Below the pieces are notes generated by a model. It was not told the origin of the DNA, did no database searches, and saw only the letters and a program-made list of their open reading frames with translations. A stretch of DNA of 64,000 nucleotides, from assembly GCF_018409545.1 (NCBI RefSeq), contig NZ_AP024563.1, positions 1,938,755-2,002,754 on the forward strand, read 5' to 3'. Made by a program: the position numbers and the translations under genes. Shown piece after piece: positions 32,061-40,615 of the stretch; position 1 is the first letter of the stretch, and every line of letters starts with the position of its first letter. Source of the stretch: Allochromatium tepidum. Its GTDB lineage: Bacteria > Pseudomonadota > Gammaproteobacteria > Chromatiales > Chromatiaceae.

Positions 32061-32551
32061 GCGAATACTTCTTCCCACGGCTACAGTCCGTCGTCGCCCT
32101 GGCGCCCTACCGTCTGCGCACGACCTGGAGCACCGGCGAGGTGCTGGAACTCGACGTCGAGGAGCGCCTGCGCCGCCATCCGGCCCTGGCTCCGATCCTC
32201 GATCCCGCCGTATTCGCCGGCGTCCATATCAGCGAGTGGGGCCAGAGCGTCGAATGGCTCGATGAAGAGTTCGGGGCCGATAATCTCTACGCCTGGGCCA
32301 AGGAGCAGAACGGCGAAGTCAGTCATGAAATGTTCGATGAATGGATGACCCGCAACGGACTGTCCCTGAGCCGCGCCGCCGAAGCCCTGGGCATCAGCCG
32401 ACGCATGGTCAGCTACTATCGAACCGCGCACAAAGCGATTCCGCGTCAGACCTGGCTAGCCTGTCTGGGTTGGGAGGCGGTCAAGCCGGACGCGAACGCG
32501 ATGCCGCGTTGCGTGCCCAGCGCGCATGAGTACGCTGCTCTGCATGCCTGA
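32057..32551 (+). CDS. DUF2442 protein fused to a helix-turn-helix domain
   Basis: A 164-aa protein. Residues 1-85 are DUF2442 (LAPYRLRTTWSTGEVLELDVE... WGQSVEWL). Residues about 100-150 are an XRE-like helix-turn-helix (MTRNGLSLSRAAEALGISRRMVSYYRTAHKAIPRQTWLAC). The fused DNA-binding domain suggests the product represses its own two-gene operon with the overlapping DUF4160 gene, as antitoxins often do; this is inference. Confidence 0.78.
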   Translation: MSEYFFPRLQSVVALAPYRLRTTWSTGEVLELDVEERLRRHPALAPILDPAVFAGVHISEWGQSVEWLDEEFGADNLYAWAKEQNGEVSHEMFDEWMTRNGLSLSRAAEALGISRRMVSYYRTAHKAIPRQTWLACLGWEAVKPDANAMPRCVPSAHEYAALHA

Positions 32552-32623
32552 CGGCCGGCACTTCGCCCCCATCATTCGCGCACCAACCCGCTTCAGCCTC
32601 GTCCCCTCCGTTGAGACCTCTCG

Positions 32624-33556
32624 ATGCAATACAAGGATTACTACAAGACCCTCGGCGTATCGCGCACCGCTTCGCAGGAAGAAATCAAACGCGCCTATCG
32701 CAGGCTGGCGCGCAAGTATCACCCGGACGTCAGCAAGGAACCCAACGCCGAGGCGCGCTTCAAGGAGATCAACGAGGCCAATGAGGTACTGAAGGATCCG
32801 GAGAAACGCGCCACCTATGACGCACTCGGCAGCGGCTGGCGTGCCGGCGACGACTTCCGTCCGCCGCCCGGCGCCGGCGGCTGGAGCGACTTCGACTTCA
32901 AAACCGGCGGCGCGTCCGGTGACTACAGCGACTTCTTCTCCAGCATCTTCGGCCGCGCTTTCCGCTCCGAGGGGCGTGGCGCCGGTCGCCAACGCGGCCA
33001 GGATCAGACCATCCAGCTCGCGATCGACCTGGAAGACTCACACCAGGGCGCGACCCGTCAGATCAAGGTCGATCTGCCCGGATTCGGCTCCAACGGCCAG
33101 AGCACGGCGCGCTCCCGGACGCTCAACGTGCGCATTCCGGCCGGCGTCACCCAGGGGCGCCAGATCCGGCTCGCCGGTCAGGGTCTGCCCGGACGCAACG
33201 GCGGACCAGCCGGCGATCTCTACCTGGAGATCGAGTTCAAACCGCATCGTCTGTTCACCCCCGACGGACGCGACATCCATCTCCGCCTGCCGGTCTCGCC
33301 CTGGGAGGCCGCACTCGGTGCCACGGTCCAGGTGCCGACCCTGGGCGGCTCGGTCAACCTCAAGATCCCGCCCGGCTCGCAATCCGGGCGTAAACTGCGA
33401 CTCAAGGGACGCGGTCTGCCGGGTACGCCGCCGGGCGACGAGATCGTACAATTGGAGATCGTGATTCCGCCTGCCGAGACCGAAGCCGCCCGCGAACTCT
33501 ATCGGCGCATGGCCGAACAACTCCCGTTCGATCCACGCGCCCAGTTGGGCGTCTGA
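32624..33556 (+). CDS. cbpA: Curved-DNA-binding J-domain co-chaperone CbpA
   Basis: A 310-aa DnaJ-type co-chaperone. The J domain (residues 1-70) has the HPD motif at 33-35. A Gly/Phe/Ser-rich linker follows (DFFSSIFGRAFRSEG). Two beta-sandwich client-binding domains (IQLAIDLEDSHQGATRQI, LNVRIPAGVTQGRQIRLAGQG and KPHRLFTPDGRDIHLRLPVS) make up the rest. There is no zinc-finger domain, which separates CbpA from DnaJ. It stimulates DnaK and can bind DNA in E. coli. No cbpM modulator gene follows; a DUF1538 remnant does. Confidence 0.92.
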   Translation: MQYKDYYKTLGVSRTASQEEIKRAYRRLARKYHPDVSKEPNAEARFKEINEANEVLKDPEKRATYDALGSGWRAGDDFRPPPGAGGWSDFDFKTGGASGDYSDFFSSIFGRAFRSEGRGAGRQRGQDQTIQLAIDLEDSHQGATRQIKVDLPGFGSNGQSTARSRTLNVRIPAGVTQGRQIRLAGQGLPGRNGGPAGDLYLEIEFKPHRLFTPDGRDIHLRLPVSPWEAALGATVQVPTLGGSVNLKIPPGSQSGRKLRLKGRGLPGTPPGDEIVQLEIVIPPAETEAARELYRRMAEQLPFDPRAQLGV

Positions 33557-33563
33557 CAGTCGA

Positions 33564-33875
33564 GTCGCTACCACCAATATCGTCACCGTGCCCCTGATCG
33601 CGGCCCTGGGCATCGGTCTGGCCATGTCGCTGCGCGGGCGCAATGCCCTGACCCACGGCTTCGGCCTGGTCGCGCTGGCGGTGATGGTGCCCATGATCGT
33701 GGTCCAGTTGTACGGCGCGCTGGTGTTCAGCCTGGGCGATGCCGGTCTGTCCGGTGCGGCGGTCGCTCCCGTGGTCCTGGACGAGATCCCGGCCCTGGAT
33801 GACGCCGCCCTGCCGACGGAAAGAGATCATGGTCAAGGACGTGGCGACGATTTCCCCCTTCGCCACCATTCGTGA
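33564..33875 (+). pseudogene. DUF1538 membrane protein, 3' fragment
   Basis: The frame is open from just after the cbpA stop and reads VATTNIVTVPLIAALGIGLA, then LTHGFGLVALAVMVPMIVVQLYG, the last two membrane helices of DUF1538 proteins (normally over 200 aa). The N-terminal majority is missing, and the only available start is a GTG at 33588. In related bacteria DUF1538 genes commonly precede a PII-like gene and a CBS-domain gene; here the PII-like gene is absent and the CBS gene overlaps the 3' end of the fragment. Confidence 0.6.
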
Positions 33876-34221
33876 AGCCATCGCCGAAATGCGTCGGCGC
33901 AAGGTCAAGTCGCTGGTGGTCAACAAGCGCCATGAGTACGACGCCTACGGCATCATCACCTACACCACTATCCTGCGCACCATCGTCGCTGAAGAGGGCG
34001 ACATCGATCTGATCAACGTCTATGACGTCTGCGCCAAGCCGGTGATCAGTGTCCCGGAGCTGCTCGAGGTCAAGTATGTGGCCCAACTGATGTTCAAGCA
34101 GCGGATTCGACGTCTGATGGTGCTGCGGGACAATCTGCTGGTCGGTCTGGTGACGATGAACGACATCGTCACCTCGATTCCGGGCATGCTCGAAGACGGC
34201 TCGGTGTCCGCCTCCGGCTGA
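33829..34221 (+). CDS. CBS-domain pair protein
   Basis: A 130-aa protein made of two CBS motifs: VKDVATISPFATIREAIAEM... YGIITYTTIL and VYDVCAKPVISVPELLEV... LVGLVTMNDIV. CBS pairs bind adenosyl nucleotides and usually sense energy status. The start at 33829 has AAAGAG just upstream. It probably belonged to a DUF1538/PII/CBS operon that has lost its first genes. Confidence 0.82.
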   Translation: MVKDVATISPFATIREAIAEMRRRKVKSLVVNKRHEYDAYGIITYTTILRTIVAEEGDIDLINVYDVCAKPVISVPELLEVKYVAQLMFKQRIRRLMVLRDNLLVGLVTMNDIVTSIPGMLEDGSVSASG

Positions 34222-34234
34222 TCTCCAAGTCGGG

Positions 34235-35119
34235 TCACAGCACGCGCATCGACAGATCCACCGCGCGCACGTCCTTGGTCAGGGCGCCGACCGAGATCCG
34301 GTCGACGCCGGTCTCGGCCACGGCGCGGATCGTCTCCAGGTCGATTCCGCCCGAAGCCTCCAGTTGCGCCCGACCGGCGGTCACGGCGACGGCGCGTCTC
34401 AGGGCGTCGGGCGCGAAGTTGTCGAGCAGGACGACGGGTGCGCCGGCATCGAGCGCGATCTCAAGTTCGTCCAGGGACTCGACCTCGATCTCGACCGGAA
34501 CGCCCGGATGCAGGGGGCGCGCCGCCTCCAGCGCCGCCTGGATGGAGCCGGCGGCCAGGATGTGGTTCTCCTTGATCAGGATGGCGTCGAACAGCCCGAT
34601 GCGATGATTGTGGCCGCCGCCGCAGCGCACCGCATATTTCTGTTGCAGCCGCAGTCCGGGCAGCGTCTTGCGCGTGTCGAGCACCCGTACCGGCAGACCG
34701 GCCACGGCCTCGACATAGCGTCGGGTCAGGGTGGCGGTGCCGGAGAGCGTCTGGAGATAGTTCATTGCGGTGCGCTCGCCGGTCAGCAGGGCGCGCACCG
34801 GGCCGTCGAGCACGCAGAGACGTTGGCCGGGCGTGATCGGCTCACCGTCGTCGGCGTCCCACTGAATCCGGATCTCGGGATCGAGCACGCGAAAGATCGC
34901 CTCGAACCAGGGTGCGCCGCAGAGCACGGCCGACTCGCGGGTGATGAGTTCGGCGCGCGCGAGACGATCGGCGGGCAGGAGCGAGGCAGTCAGATCGCCC
35001 TCCCCTACGTCCTCGGCCAGGGCGGCGCGCGCCTGGAATTCGATCAGGGCCGGATCGGGCCGATCGCGGATGGGGTCGAAAGGGTTCTGAGACTGGGAGA
35101 CGGTGGAGGCGTAGGACAT
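34235..35119 (-). CDS. nadC: Nicotinate-nucleotide pyrophosphorylase (quinolinate phosphoribosyltransferase)
   Basis: A 294-aa QPRTase of de novo NAD synthesis (quinolinate plus PRPP to nicotinate mononucleotide). Landmarks are [51 protein letters not shown], the catalytic [16 protein letters not shown], and [20 protein letters not shown]. All substrate-binding blocks are present, unlike the related modD remnant at 12.4 kb. The start at 35119 fits the E. coli length; the frame stays open to 35299. It is divergent from ampD, a typical gammaproteobacterial nadC/ampD pairing. Confidence 0.94.
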   Translation of the reverse strand: MSYASTVSQSQNPFDPIRDRPDPALIEFQARAALAEDVGEGDLTASLLPADRLARAELITRESAVLCGAPWFEAIFRVLDPEIRIQWDADDGEPITPGQRLCVLDGPVRALLTGERTAMNYLQTLSGTATLTRRYVEAVAGLPVRVLDTRKTLPGLRLQQKYAVRCGGGHNHRIGLFDAILIKENHILAAGSIQAALEAARPLHPGVPVEIEVESLDELEIALDAGAPVVLLDNFAPDALRRAVAVTAGRAQLEASGGIDLETIRAVAETGVDRISVGALTKDVRAVDLSMRVL

Positions 35120-35252
35120 GGGCGATACCGACGATGACTGAAATGAACGAAGTGAAATAGCATAGGACAGCTTGCAGGTGCGCGGCTCAATACTGAGCCG
35201 GCAAAAACACGCTTCCCGCCAAACGCCCATAGATATCCAGGTACGCAAACGG

Positions 35253-35909
35253 ATGGTCGCGACGCCTAATAGCGCTGATTCACGGCCCGACTCGGACATC
35301 GACGCCGAGGGTTGGCTGGCCGCCGCCGAGCGCCGCCCCTCGCCGAATCAGGACGCGCGCCCGCCCGAGACGACGATCGACCTGCTGGTGATCCACAACA
35401 TCAGCCTGCCGCCGGGCGAGTTCGGCGGCGACTGGATCGACGCGCTCTTTCACAACCGGCTCGATCCGAACGCGCATCCCTATTTCGCGCCCATCGCCGA
35501 CGTGCGCGTCTCGGCCCATCTGCTGATCCGGCGCGATGGCCGGCTGATCCAGTACGTCCCCTGTGAGCGGCGCGCCTGGCACGCCGGGGTCTCCAGTTTT
35601 GAGGGACGCGAGCGCTGCAACGATTATTCGATCGGCATCGAGCTGGAGGGCGCCGACGAGACGCCCTTCACCGAGGCACAATACATCCGGCTCGCCGCCT
35701 GCACCCGTCGGATCAGGCAGCGCTATCCGGCCATCGGCCTCGAGCGGATCGTCGGACATTCCGACATCGCGCCCGGCCGCAAGACCGATCCGGGGCCGGC
35801 TTTCGATTGGGCGCGTTACCGACGCGACCTCGGCGAGTCGAGGCGTGACTGCAGTGCTGACTTGACGCCGTCATCTGCTACGCTATTTGAAAATGCATCA
35901 AAAACTTAA
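35253..35909 (+). CDS. ampD: 1,6-anhydro-N-acetylmuramyl-L-alanine amidase
   Basis: A 218-aa cytoplasmic zinc amidase recycling anhydromuropeptides. The zinc ligands and catalytic residues line up with characterised AmpD: H48 in [11 protein letters not shown]130 in IGIELEG, H169 and D179 in [14 protein letters not shown]. The N-terminus is about 14 residues longer than in E. coli, and the C-terminus carries a short extra tail after [10 protein letters not shown]. The start at 35253 was chosen because the upstream in-frame ATG (35172) gives an unrelated leader. Confidence 0.93.
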   Translation: MVATPNSADSRPDSDIDAEGWLAAAERRPSPNQDARPPETTIDLLVIHNISLPPGEFGGDWIDALFHNRLDPNAHPYFAPIADVRVSAHLLIRRDGRLIQYVPCERRAWHAGVSSFEGRERCNDYSIGIELEGADETPFTEAQYIRLAACTRRIRQRYPAIGLERIVGHSDIAPGRKTDPGPAFDWARYRRDLGESRRDCSADLTPSSATLFENASKT

Positions 35910-35972
35910 TGTGAACGATCGTAGATCGATGGCGCATCGGAAGAAGCGCCGCAATCTCGTGAGGAGAGGGAT

Positions 35973-36356
35973 ATGGCCAAGGCACTCCATGCGCGCACCG
36001 ATGACGATTGTCATCTGCCGGCGATCAACAAATTACGGGTCTTGCTGTTCGAGCGCGAGGACGGCTGGTTTGCCCAGGGCGTCGACCTGGACTATGCCGC
36101 TACCGGCCGCACGTTGGAAGAAGTGCAGCAGCACTTCGAGCAGGGGCTGGCGGCGACGATCAATCGCCACTTACAGCGTTTCGACAGCATCGAGCACCTG
36201 CTGAAATATCCACCGGAAGCCGAGTGGAAGGCACTCAAGGAGCCGCGCGCTTACGACATCGATCTCGTCACCTGGCACGAGATGGGCGACAGCCTGATGC
36301 CGCTGCCGTTCGATGGAATCGCCTATCTGCCGGTGACGCATGCAGCTACCGCCTAA
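35973..36356 (+). CDS. HicB-like antitoxin-type protein
   Basis: A 127-aa protein preceded by a very strong ribosome-binding site (GAGGAGAGGG). Residues about 20-65 (LRVLLFEREDGWFAQGVDLD, then ATGRTLEEVQQHFEQGLAAT) resemble the HicB fold, a partial RNase H fold found in antitoxins. The C-terminal half (HLLKYPPEAEWKALKEPRAYDIDL) is not a recognisable DNA-binding domain. It overlaps the next gene by 17 bp. A toxin-antitoxin role is possible but unproven. Confidence 0.5.
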   Translation: MAKALHARTDDDCHLPAINKLRVLLFEREDGWFAQGVDLDYAATGRTLEEVQQHFEQGLAATINRHLQRFDSIEHLLKYPPEAEWKALKEPRAYDIDLVTWHEMGDSLMPLPFDGIAYLPVTHAATA

Positions 36357-36630
36357 AGGAGATCCGCACGGCGACTTCGCCATGCAGTTGCCGCGAGACA
36401 CGGTGCTGTATGTGTTGCGCGAGTATGGTGTCGAGGTCGAGTGCGACACGCCGATGCTCGACGGGCGTGCGCTCCGCACCTTGAGCGCCGATGATGTGAT
36501 CGAGTGCCAATGGCTGCCCGATCCCGTCATGGGCTTGATGGTTCGGTATCTTGCACGCAAGTTCGGCATCCCGACACACGCCTTCTATTTCGACATCACT
36601 CAAGACGTCGGGCCTCCGCGCCATCACTGA
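36340..36630 (+). CDS. Unknown small protein paired with the HicB-like gene
   Basis: A 96-aa protein overlapping the HicB-like gene by 17 bp. It contains DTVLYVLREYGVEVECDTPM and ECQWLPDPVMGLMVRYLARKFG followed by IPTHAFYFD. It occupies the place of a HicA toxin but lacks the HicA dsRNA-binding-like pattern and catalytic His in a GSHH context. I do not recognise the family. An internal ATG at 36382 is an alternative start. Confidence 0.45.
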   Translation: MQLPPKGDPHGDFAMQLPRDTVLYVLREYGVEVECDTPMLDGRALRTLSADDVIECQWLPDPVMGLMVRYLARKFGIPTHAFYFDITQDVGPPRHH

Positions 36631-36746
36631 TGGCACAGAGCTCAAACTCAAACGGCGAATGAGGTCTCGCCCAATGCTCGACCAACTGCGCCTGCATTAC
36701 CTGATCCATCTGCATACCGCCGCCCCCTGCCGTTCCAATAGCCCGC

Positions 36747-37307
36747 ATGCTCGTGCTTTTCAACAAACCCTATGGCGTGCTCAGCCAGTTCACCAGCGAC
36801 CCGCTCGGCTCGGGCGGGACGCTGCGTGACTTCATCCCCTTGCGCGGCGTCTATCCGTCCGGACGGCTCGACAAGGACAGCGAGGGCCTGCTGCTCCTGA
36901 CCGATGACGGCGTGCTCCAGCATCGCATCAGCCATCCGCGCCACAAGTCCTGGAAGACCTATTGGACACAGGTCGAGGGTCGACCGACGGACGAGCAGCT
37001 CGAACGGCTGAGACAGGGCGTGATCCTGAAGGATGGCCCGACCCGTCCGGCGCGCGTCCGGACGCTCCCCGAACCGGATCTCTGGCCGCGCGATCCGCCG
37101 ATTCGCGTTCGTCAGAGTATCCCGACCGCCTGGATCGAGATCGCCATCCATGAAGGACGAAACCGTCAGGTGCGACGCATGACCGCCGCCGTGGGTCTGC
37201 CGACGCTGCGTCTGGTGCGCGTGGCCGTCGGCGACTGGCGGCTCGACGGTCTGCGTCCCGGCGAATACCGGGTGTTGCAACAGCCGCGTTCGCGAGCGCG
37301 CTCGTGA
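36747..37307 (+). CDS. rluE: 23S rRNA pseudouridine synthase, RluE-like
   Basis: A 186-aa pseudouridine synthase of the RsuA/RluB/E/F group lacking the N-terminal S4 domain, as in E. coli RluE, which modifies 23S rRNA U2457. The catalytic Asp is D42 in GRLDKDSEGLLLLT. The FNKPYGVLSQF start and the GRNRQVRRMTAAVGLPTLRLVRVAVG block are typical. It shares a GTGA overlap with the tonB-like gene. Confidence 0.9.
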   Translation: MLVLFNKPYGVLSQFTSDPLGSGGTLRDFIPLRGVYPSGRLDKDSEGLLLLTDDGVLQHRISHPRHKSWKTYWTQVEGRPTDEQLERLRQGVILKDGPTRPARVRTLPEPDLWPRDPPIRVRQSIPTAWIEIAIHEGRNRQVRRMTAAVGLPTLRLVRVAVGDWRLDGLRPGEYRVLQQPRSRARS

Positions 37308-38206
37308 CGGCCATGCCGCCTGCCGCTGCCGATCATACGCTGAGACGCACTTGGCTCTGGCTGGCGCTGCTGCTCTCCGCCGTGCTGCATGTCGCCGTGG
37401 CCGCCGTGCTCTGGCGAGCGGAACGGCCTGACTCGACCGTAGCAGACACACAACCGTTGATGTTCGAACTCGTGCGCGCCGGGAGCGGCGAGGCGTCGAC
37501 GGGCGAGTCCCCGCAACACGCCGACGCCGACCTGCCGTCATCTCCGGAGCCCGCGTCAGCGCCGCCCCCGAGCCCGGCAGCACAGGACGACGCTATTCCT
37601 GTACCACCGACACCGGCGCTCGTGCCGACACCGACGAGCACTCCAGCCGATCCTGTGGCAGCCGCTTACAAAACGGCCAAACCCGCACCGAAGACAGCGC
37701 AACGGCACGCCCGTCCGATCAAGCTTCGGCCGACGCCCAGCCGGACGCGCGAATCGAAGGAACGACCGAGCCGTCCACTACAGACCAAACAGTCGACGGT
37801 TAAGGGATCGACGACGGCATCAGCGACCGCGACCGTTGTCGGGAAGGCCGGCACTGCCGAAAGCTCGGGCCGCACGCCGACCACACAGTCGGGCGAGTCC
37901 ACCGCCGGACAACGCGCCGCCGAACGCGCCTACCTAGCGGCCCTGCAACGCGCCATCGCCCGTCATCAGCGCTATCCGGCCGGCGCCCGGCGTCATGGTC
38001 AGACCGGAGTGGCGACACTCGCCTTCGTCATCGAGGCCGACGGGCGCCTCAGCCAGATCCGGCTCGCCCAGAGCTCCGGCCATGACGCGCTCGACCGCTC
38101 CGCGCTCCAGGCACTGACACGGCTCGGACGCTTCGACCCCATCCCCAAGTCGCTCGGCCGAAGCGCCTGGTCGCTGCGCATTCCGATCCGCTTCGACCTC
38201 GAATGA
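37304..38206 (+). CDS. TonB-family energy transducer
   Basis: A 300-aa protein with one N-terminal membrane anchor (about residues 16-38, WLWLALLLSAVLHVAVAAVLW). A long Pro/Ser/Thr/Lys-rich periplasm-spanning linker follows, then a C-terminal TonB domain (AIARHQRYPAGARRHGQTGVATLAFVIEADGRLSQIRL, ending LRIPIRFDLE). It would couple ExbBD to outer-membrane receptors, but exbB/exbD are not adjacent. The start may be GTG 37304 (overlapping rluE) or ATG 37313. Confidence 0.85.
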   Translation: MTAMPPAAADHTLRRTWLWLALLLSAVLHVAVAAVLWRAERPDSTVADTQPLMFELVRAGSGEASTGESPQHADADLPSSPEPASAPPPSPAAQDDAIPVPPTPALVPTPTSTPADPVAAAYKTAKPAPKTAQRHARPIKLRPTPSRTRESKERPSRPLQTKQSTVKGSTTASATATVVGKAGTAESSGRTPTTQSGESTAGQRAAERAYLAALQRAIARHQRYPAGARRHGQTGVATLAFVIEADGRLSQIRLAQSSGHDALDRSALQALTRLGRFDPIPKSLGRSAWSLRIPIRFDLE

Positions 38207-38306
38207 GCCGCCAACCGCGTGCTCTGTGCTCTTGACCTGGATACCGATGCACTTCAGCATCCAATAAAATACTCATTTTCGACCGGCTCACCGAGGACTC
38301 GACTCA

Positions 38307-39089
38307 ATGGCAGCGCTCAATCTCGATCATCTCCGGCCCCTGCGCGATCAGCTCGTGGGACACGCCATCTATGGTGCCCTCCAGCGCATCGAGGATCTTC
38401 AGATCTTCATGCAGCATCATGTCTTCTCGGTCTGGGACTTCATGTCGCTGATCAAGTATCTGCAACGCGCCATCGCCCCGGTCGTCGTGCCCTGGCAGCC
38501 GGCCTCGGACCCGAGCCTGCGCTACTTCATCAATCAGTTGACGCAGGAAGAGGAATCCGATGCCATTCCGCTCGACTCGGGCGAAGTGCTGTACGCGAGC
38601 CATTTCGAACTCTACTGTCGCGCCATGCACGAGGTCGGCGCCGATGGCGAGATGCCCGGACGCTTTCTGCAGCTGGTCAACGAGCAGGGCATCGATCAGG
38701 CGCTCTATTCCTCCCTGGTTCCGCTGCCGGCGCGCTATTTCAGCGAGACCACCTTCTGCTTCATCCGCGAGGACAAGCCGCATCTGGTCGCCGCCGCGCT
38801 GGCGTTGGGACGCGAGAACCTGATCCCGAGCATGTTCCGCCGGTTCCTCGACCGCATGGCGATCACGGAGGCACAGGCGCCGATCTTCCACGCCTACCTC
38901 AAGCGTCACATCCATCTCGACGAAGACTTCCACGGCCCGCTCTCGATGCAGTTGCTCGAAACCCTGTGCGGCGACGACCCCGAGCGGATCGAGGAAGCCG
39001 AGACCGCCGCCGAGGAGGCGCTGTGCGCGCGCATCCGTTTCTGGGATGGGGTGCTGGAGGCGATCGAGTCGGGACGCGGTGCACAATAA
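38307..39089 (+). CDS. DUF3050 (haem-oxygenase-like fold) protein
   Basis: A 260-aa soluble protein. The family signature is visible: LRDQLVGHAIYGALQRIEDLQIFMQHHVFSVWDFMSLIKYLQ, then conserved His and Glu residues in ASHFELYCRAM, FCFIRED and RHIHLDEDFHG, compatible with a di-metal haem-oxygenase-like fold. The biochemical function is unknown. It is alone in its transcription unit, upstream of the DsrC-like gene. Confidence 0.82.
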   Translation: MAALNLDHLRPLRDQLVGHAIYGALQRIEDLQIFMQHHVFSVWDFMSLIKYLQRAIAPVVVPWQPASDPSLRYFINQLTQEEESDAIPLDSGEVLYASHFELYCRAMHEVGADGEMPGRFLQLVNEQGIDQALYSSLVPLPARYFSETTFCFIREDKPHLVAAALALGRENLIPSMFRRFLDRMAITEAQAPIFHAYLKRHIHLDEDFHGPLSMQLLETLCGDDPERIEEAETAAEEALCARIRFWDGVLEAIESGRGAQ

Positions 39090-39173
39090 CCGATCGACTT
39101 GATAAACTAATTATCCGTCGCTACCTCCGGAGTACAGATTTCGATTCACGACATCCATCCGGAGAGAGAGACG

Positions 39174-39476
39174 ATGAGCGCAACCCTGAGCGTAGCCCTG
39201 GACAACGAAGGATTCCTGCTCGACCGCGATGACTGGAGCGAAGACGTCGCCATCGAACTGGCTCAGAGCGACGACTTCGAGATGACCGAGCAGGTGATGC
39301 ACTTCATCCGCGAGGCGCGCGCCATGTACGAGGAAGACGGCGTGGTGCCGCCGATCCGCATCTTCGCCAAGAAGCAGAAGGTCTCGACCAAGGAGCTCTA
39401 CGACATCTTCAAGAAGGGGCCGATGAAGCTCATCTGTAAATGGGGCGGTCTGCCCAAGCCGACCGGATGCGTCTGA
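39174..39476 (+). CDS. DsrC/TusE-family sulfur carrier protein with CX10C tail
   Basis: A 100-aa protein of the TusE/DsrC family ending GLPKPTGCV. Both C-terminal cysteines are present: C99 (penultimate) and C88, ten residues apart, the arrangement of true DsrC, which carries sulfite-derived sulfur as a trisulfide. TusE proteins normally keep only the last Cys. However, the 7-8 residue insertion found in DsrC before the C-terminal arm is absent, and no dsr genes are nearby. It is therefore a DsrC-like paralogue of sulfur metabolism or a tRNA-thiolation TusE. A strong GGAGAGAG precedes the ATG. Confidence 0.85.
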   Translation: MSATLSVALDNEGFLLDRDDWSEDVAIELAQSDDFEMTEQVMHFIREARAMYEEDGVVPPIRIFAKKQKVSTKELYDIFKKGPMKLICKWGGLPKPTGCV

Positions 39477-39645
39477 GTTCCTCGGCGACCTCGCGGCTGA
39501 AGTCGGCCAGGGTCAGACGCATCGTGCGGCGCGGCGATGAAGACCTCGATCCCGACCGCGCGCCCGTCCGGCTCCAGACCATAGCCGATCACCTGGCCGG
39601 CAAGAGGCCGCATTCGGGGCATTCGGTGAGTGAGGGGTGGGACAT
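39430..39645 (-). pseudogene. Possible frameshifted small zinc-ribbon gene
   Basis: On the minus strand an ATG at 39645 opens MSHPSLTECPECGLLPA; a shifted frame continues GQVIGYGLEPDGRAVGIEVF; and a third frame ends MRLTLADFSREVAEELRRI before a stop at 39430. Together they look like one coding sequence broken by two frameshifts and running into the 3' end of the DsrC-like gene. No family was recognised. The rest of the 302-bp gap (39477-39778) holds nothing I can support. Confidence 0.3.
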
Positions 39646-39778
39646 GTTGACAGCCGGCGTCGCGGTGACCTCTGGACGATGAGGCGCTGGTCGAGGTGTG
39701 ATTATAGGACCCCGCGAACTGCGGGCGGTTTAGAATCCGGATTCTCACACCTGTCCATCGAGCCGATCCGACACCCCC

Positions 39779-40561
39779 ATGCCCACTGCCCATCAAGCTC
39801 TCGATCACTGGCTGAGCACGCTCGGCCCATTGCGGCTCGCTTTAGAGGGGCGTGTGGGCTGGGAGTTCGGCACCCTGTTCGCCGCGCAACCCTGGCTCGC
39901 CCAATCGCCTCGGGGCGACGGGCATCCGGTGCTGGTGCTGCCGCGTTTTCTCGGCTGCGACCTTTCCACCCAGCCGCTGCGCGATTTTCTCGCTCGACTC
40001 GGCTATCGCGCCGAACCCTGGGGGCTGGGCGTCAATCTGGGGCCGCGCGCCGGTGTCATGGACGCCTGTCTGGAGCGGCTGGAGCACCTGTACGCGACCC
40101 ACGGATGCCGGGTCAGTCTGATCGGCTGGAGCCTGGGCGGACTCTATGCGCGTGAGCTGGCCAAGGAAGCGCCGGAGCAGGTTCGGCTGGTCATCACGCT
40201 CGGCTCGCCCTTCGCGGGCGACCAGTCGGACCCGAGCGAACTCTGGCAACTCCAAGAACGGATGACCGGCGAGCCTGTCGGTCTGCCGCTGCGTCACGGC
40301 CCGCTCGACCAGGCACCGCCCGTGCCGACGACCTCCATCTTCAGCCGCAGCGACGGCATCGTCCACTGGACCGACAGCCTCGAACACGAAGGCCCCATCA
40401 CCGAGAACATCCTGGTCGAATCCAGCCATCTCGGGCTGGCGTTCAATCCGCTCTCTCTCCACGCCATCGCCGACCGGCTGGCGCAACCCGAGGGTGCCTG
40501 GCGTCCGTTCGAGCGCACCGGCGCGCGCGCCTGGCTCTATCCGAATCCGCCTCGCGCCTGA
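39779..40561 (+). CDS. Alpha/beta hydrolase (esterase/lipase-like)
   Basis: A 260-aa alpha/beta-hydrolase. The nucleophile elbow is GWSLGG (Ser118). The oxyanion/strand region is VLVLPRFLGCDLSTQPLRDFL, and a late SSHLGLAFNP supplies the probable catalytic His, with an acidic residue in IFSRSDGIVHW. There is no signal peptide. The substrate is unknown; the sequence resembles short lipase/PGAP1-like proteins that act on acyl esters. Confidence 0.75.
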   Translation: MPTAHQALDHWLSTLGPLRLALEGRVGWEFGTLFAAQPWLAQSPRGDGHPVLVLPRFLGCDLSTQPLRDFLARLGYRAEPWGLGVNLGPRAGVMDACLERLEHLYATHGCRVSLIGWSLGGLYARELAKEAPEQVRLVITLGSPFAGDQSDPSELWQLQERMTGEPVGLPLRHGPLDQAPPVPTTSIFSRSDGIVHWTDSLEHEGPITENILVESSHLGLAFNPLSLHAIADRLAQPEGAWRPFERTGARAWLYPNPPRA

Positions 40562-40615
40562 TCGCGCTCCCGACTGCTCCATCCACGCCATCGACAACCG
40601 ACCCGGCCCGCCGCC

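Noticed and set aside
36340-36630. HicA toxin
   Set aside because: The position fits, but the sequence lacks the HicA fold signature and catalytic His context, so it was left unnamed.
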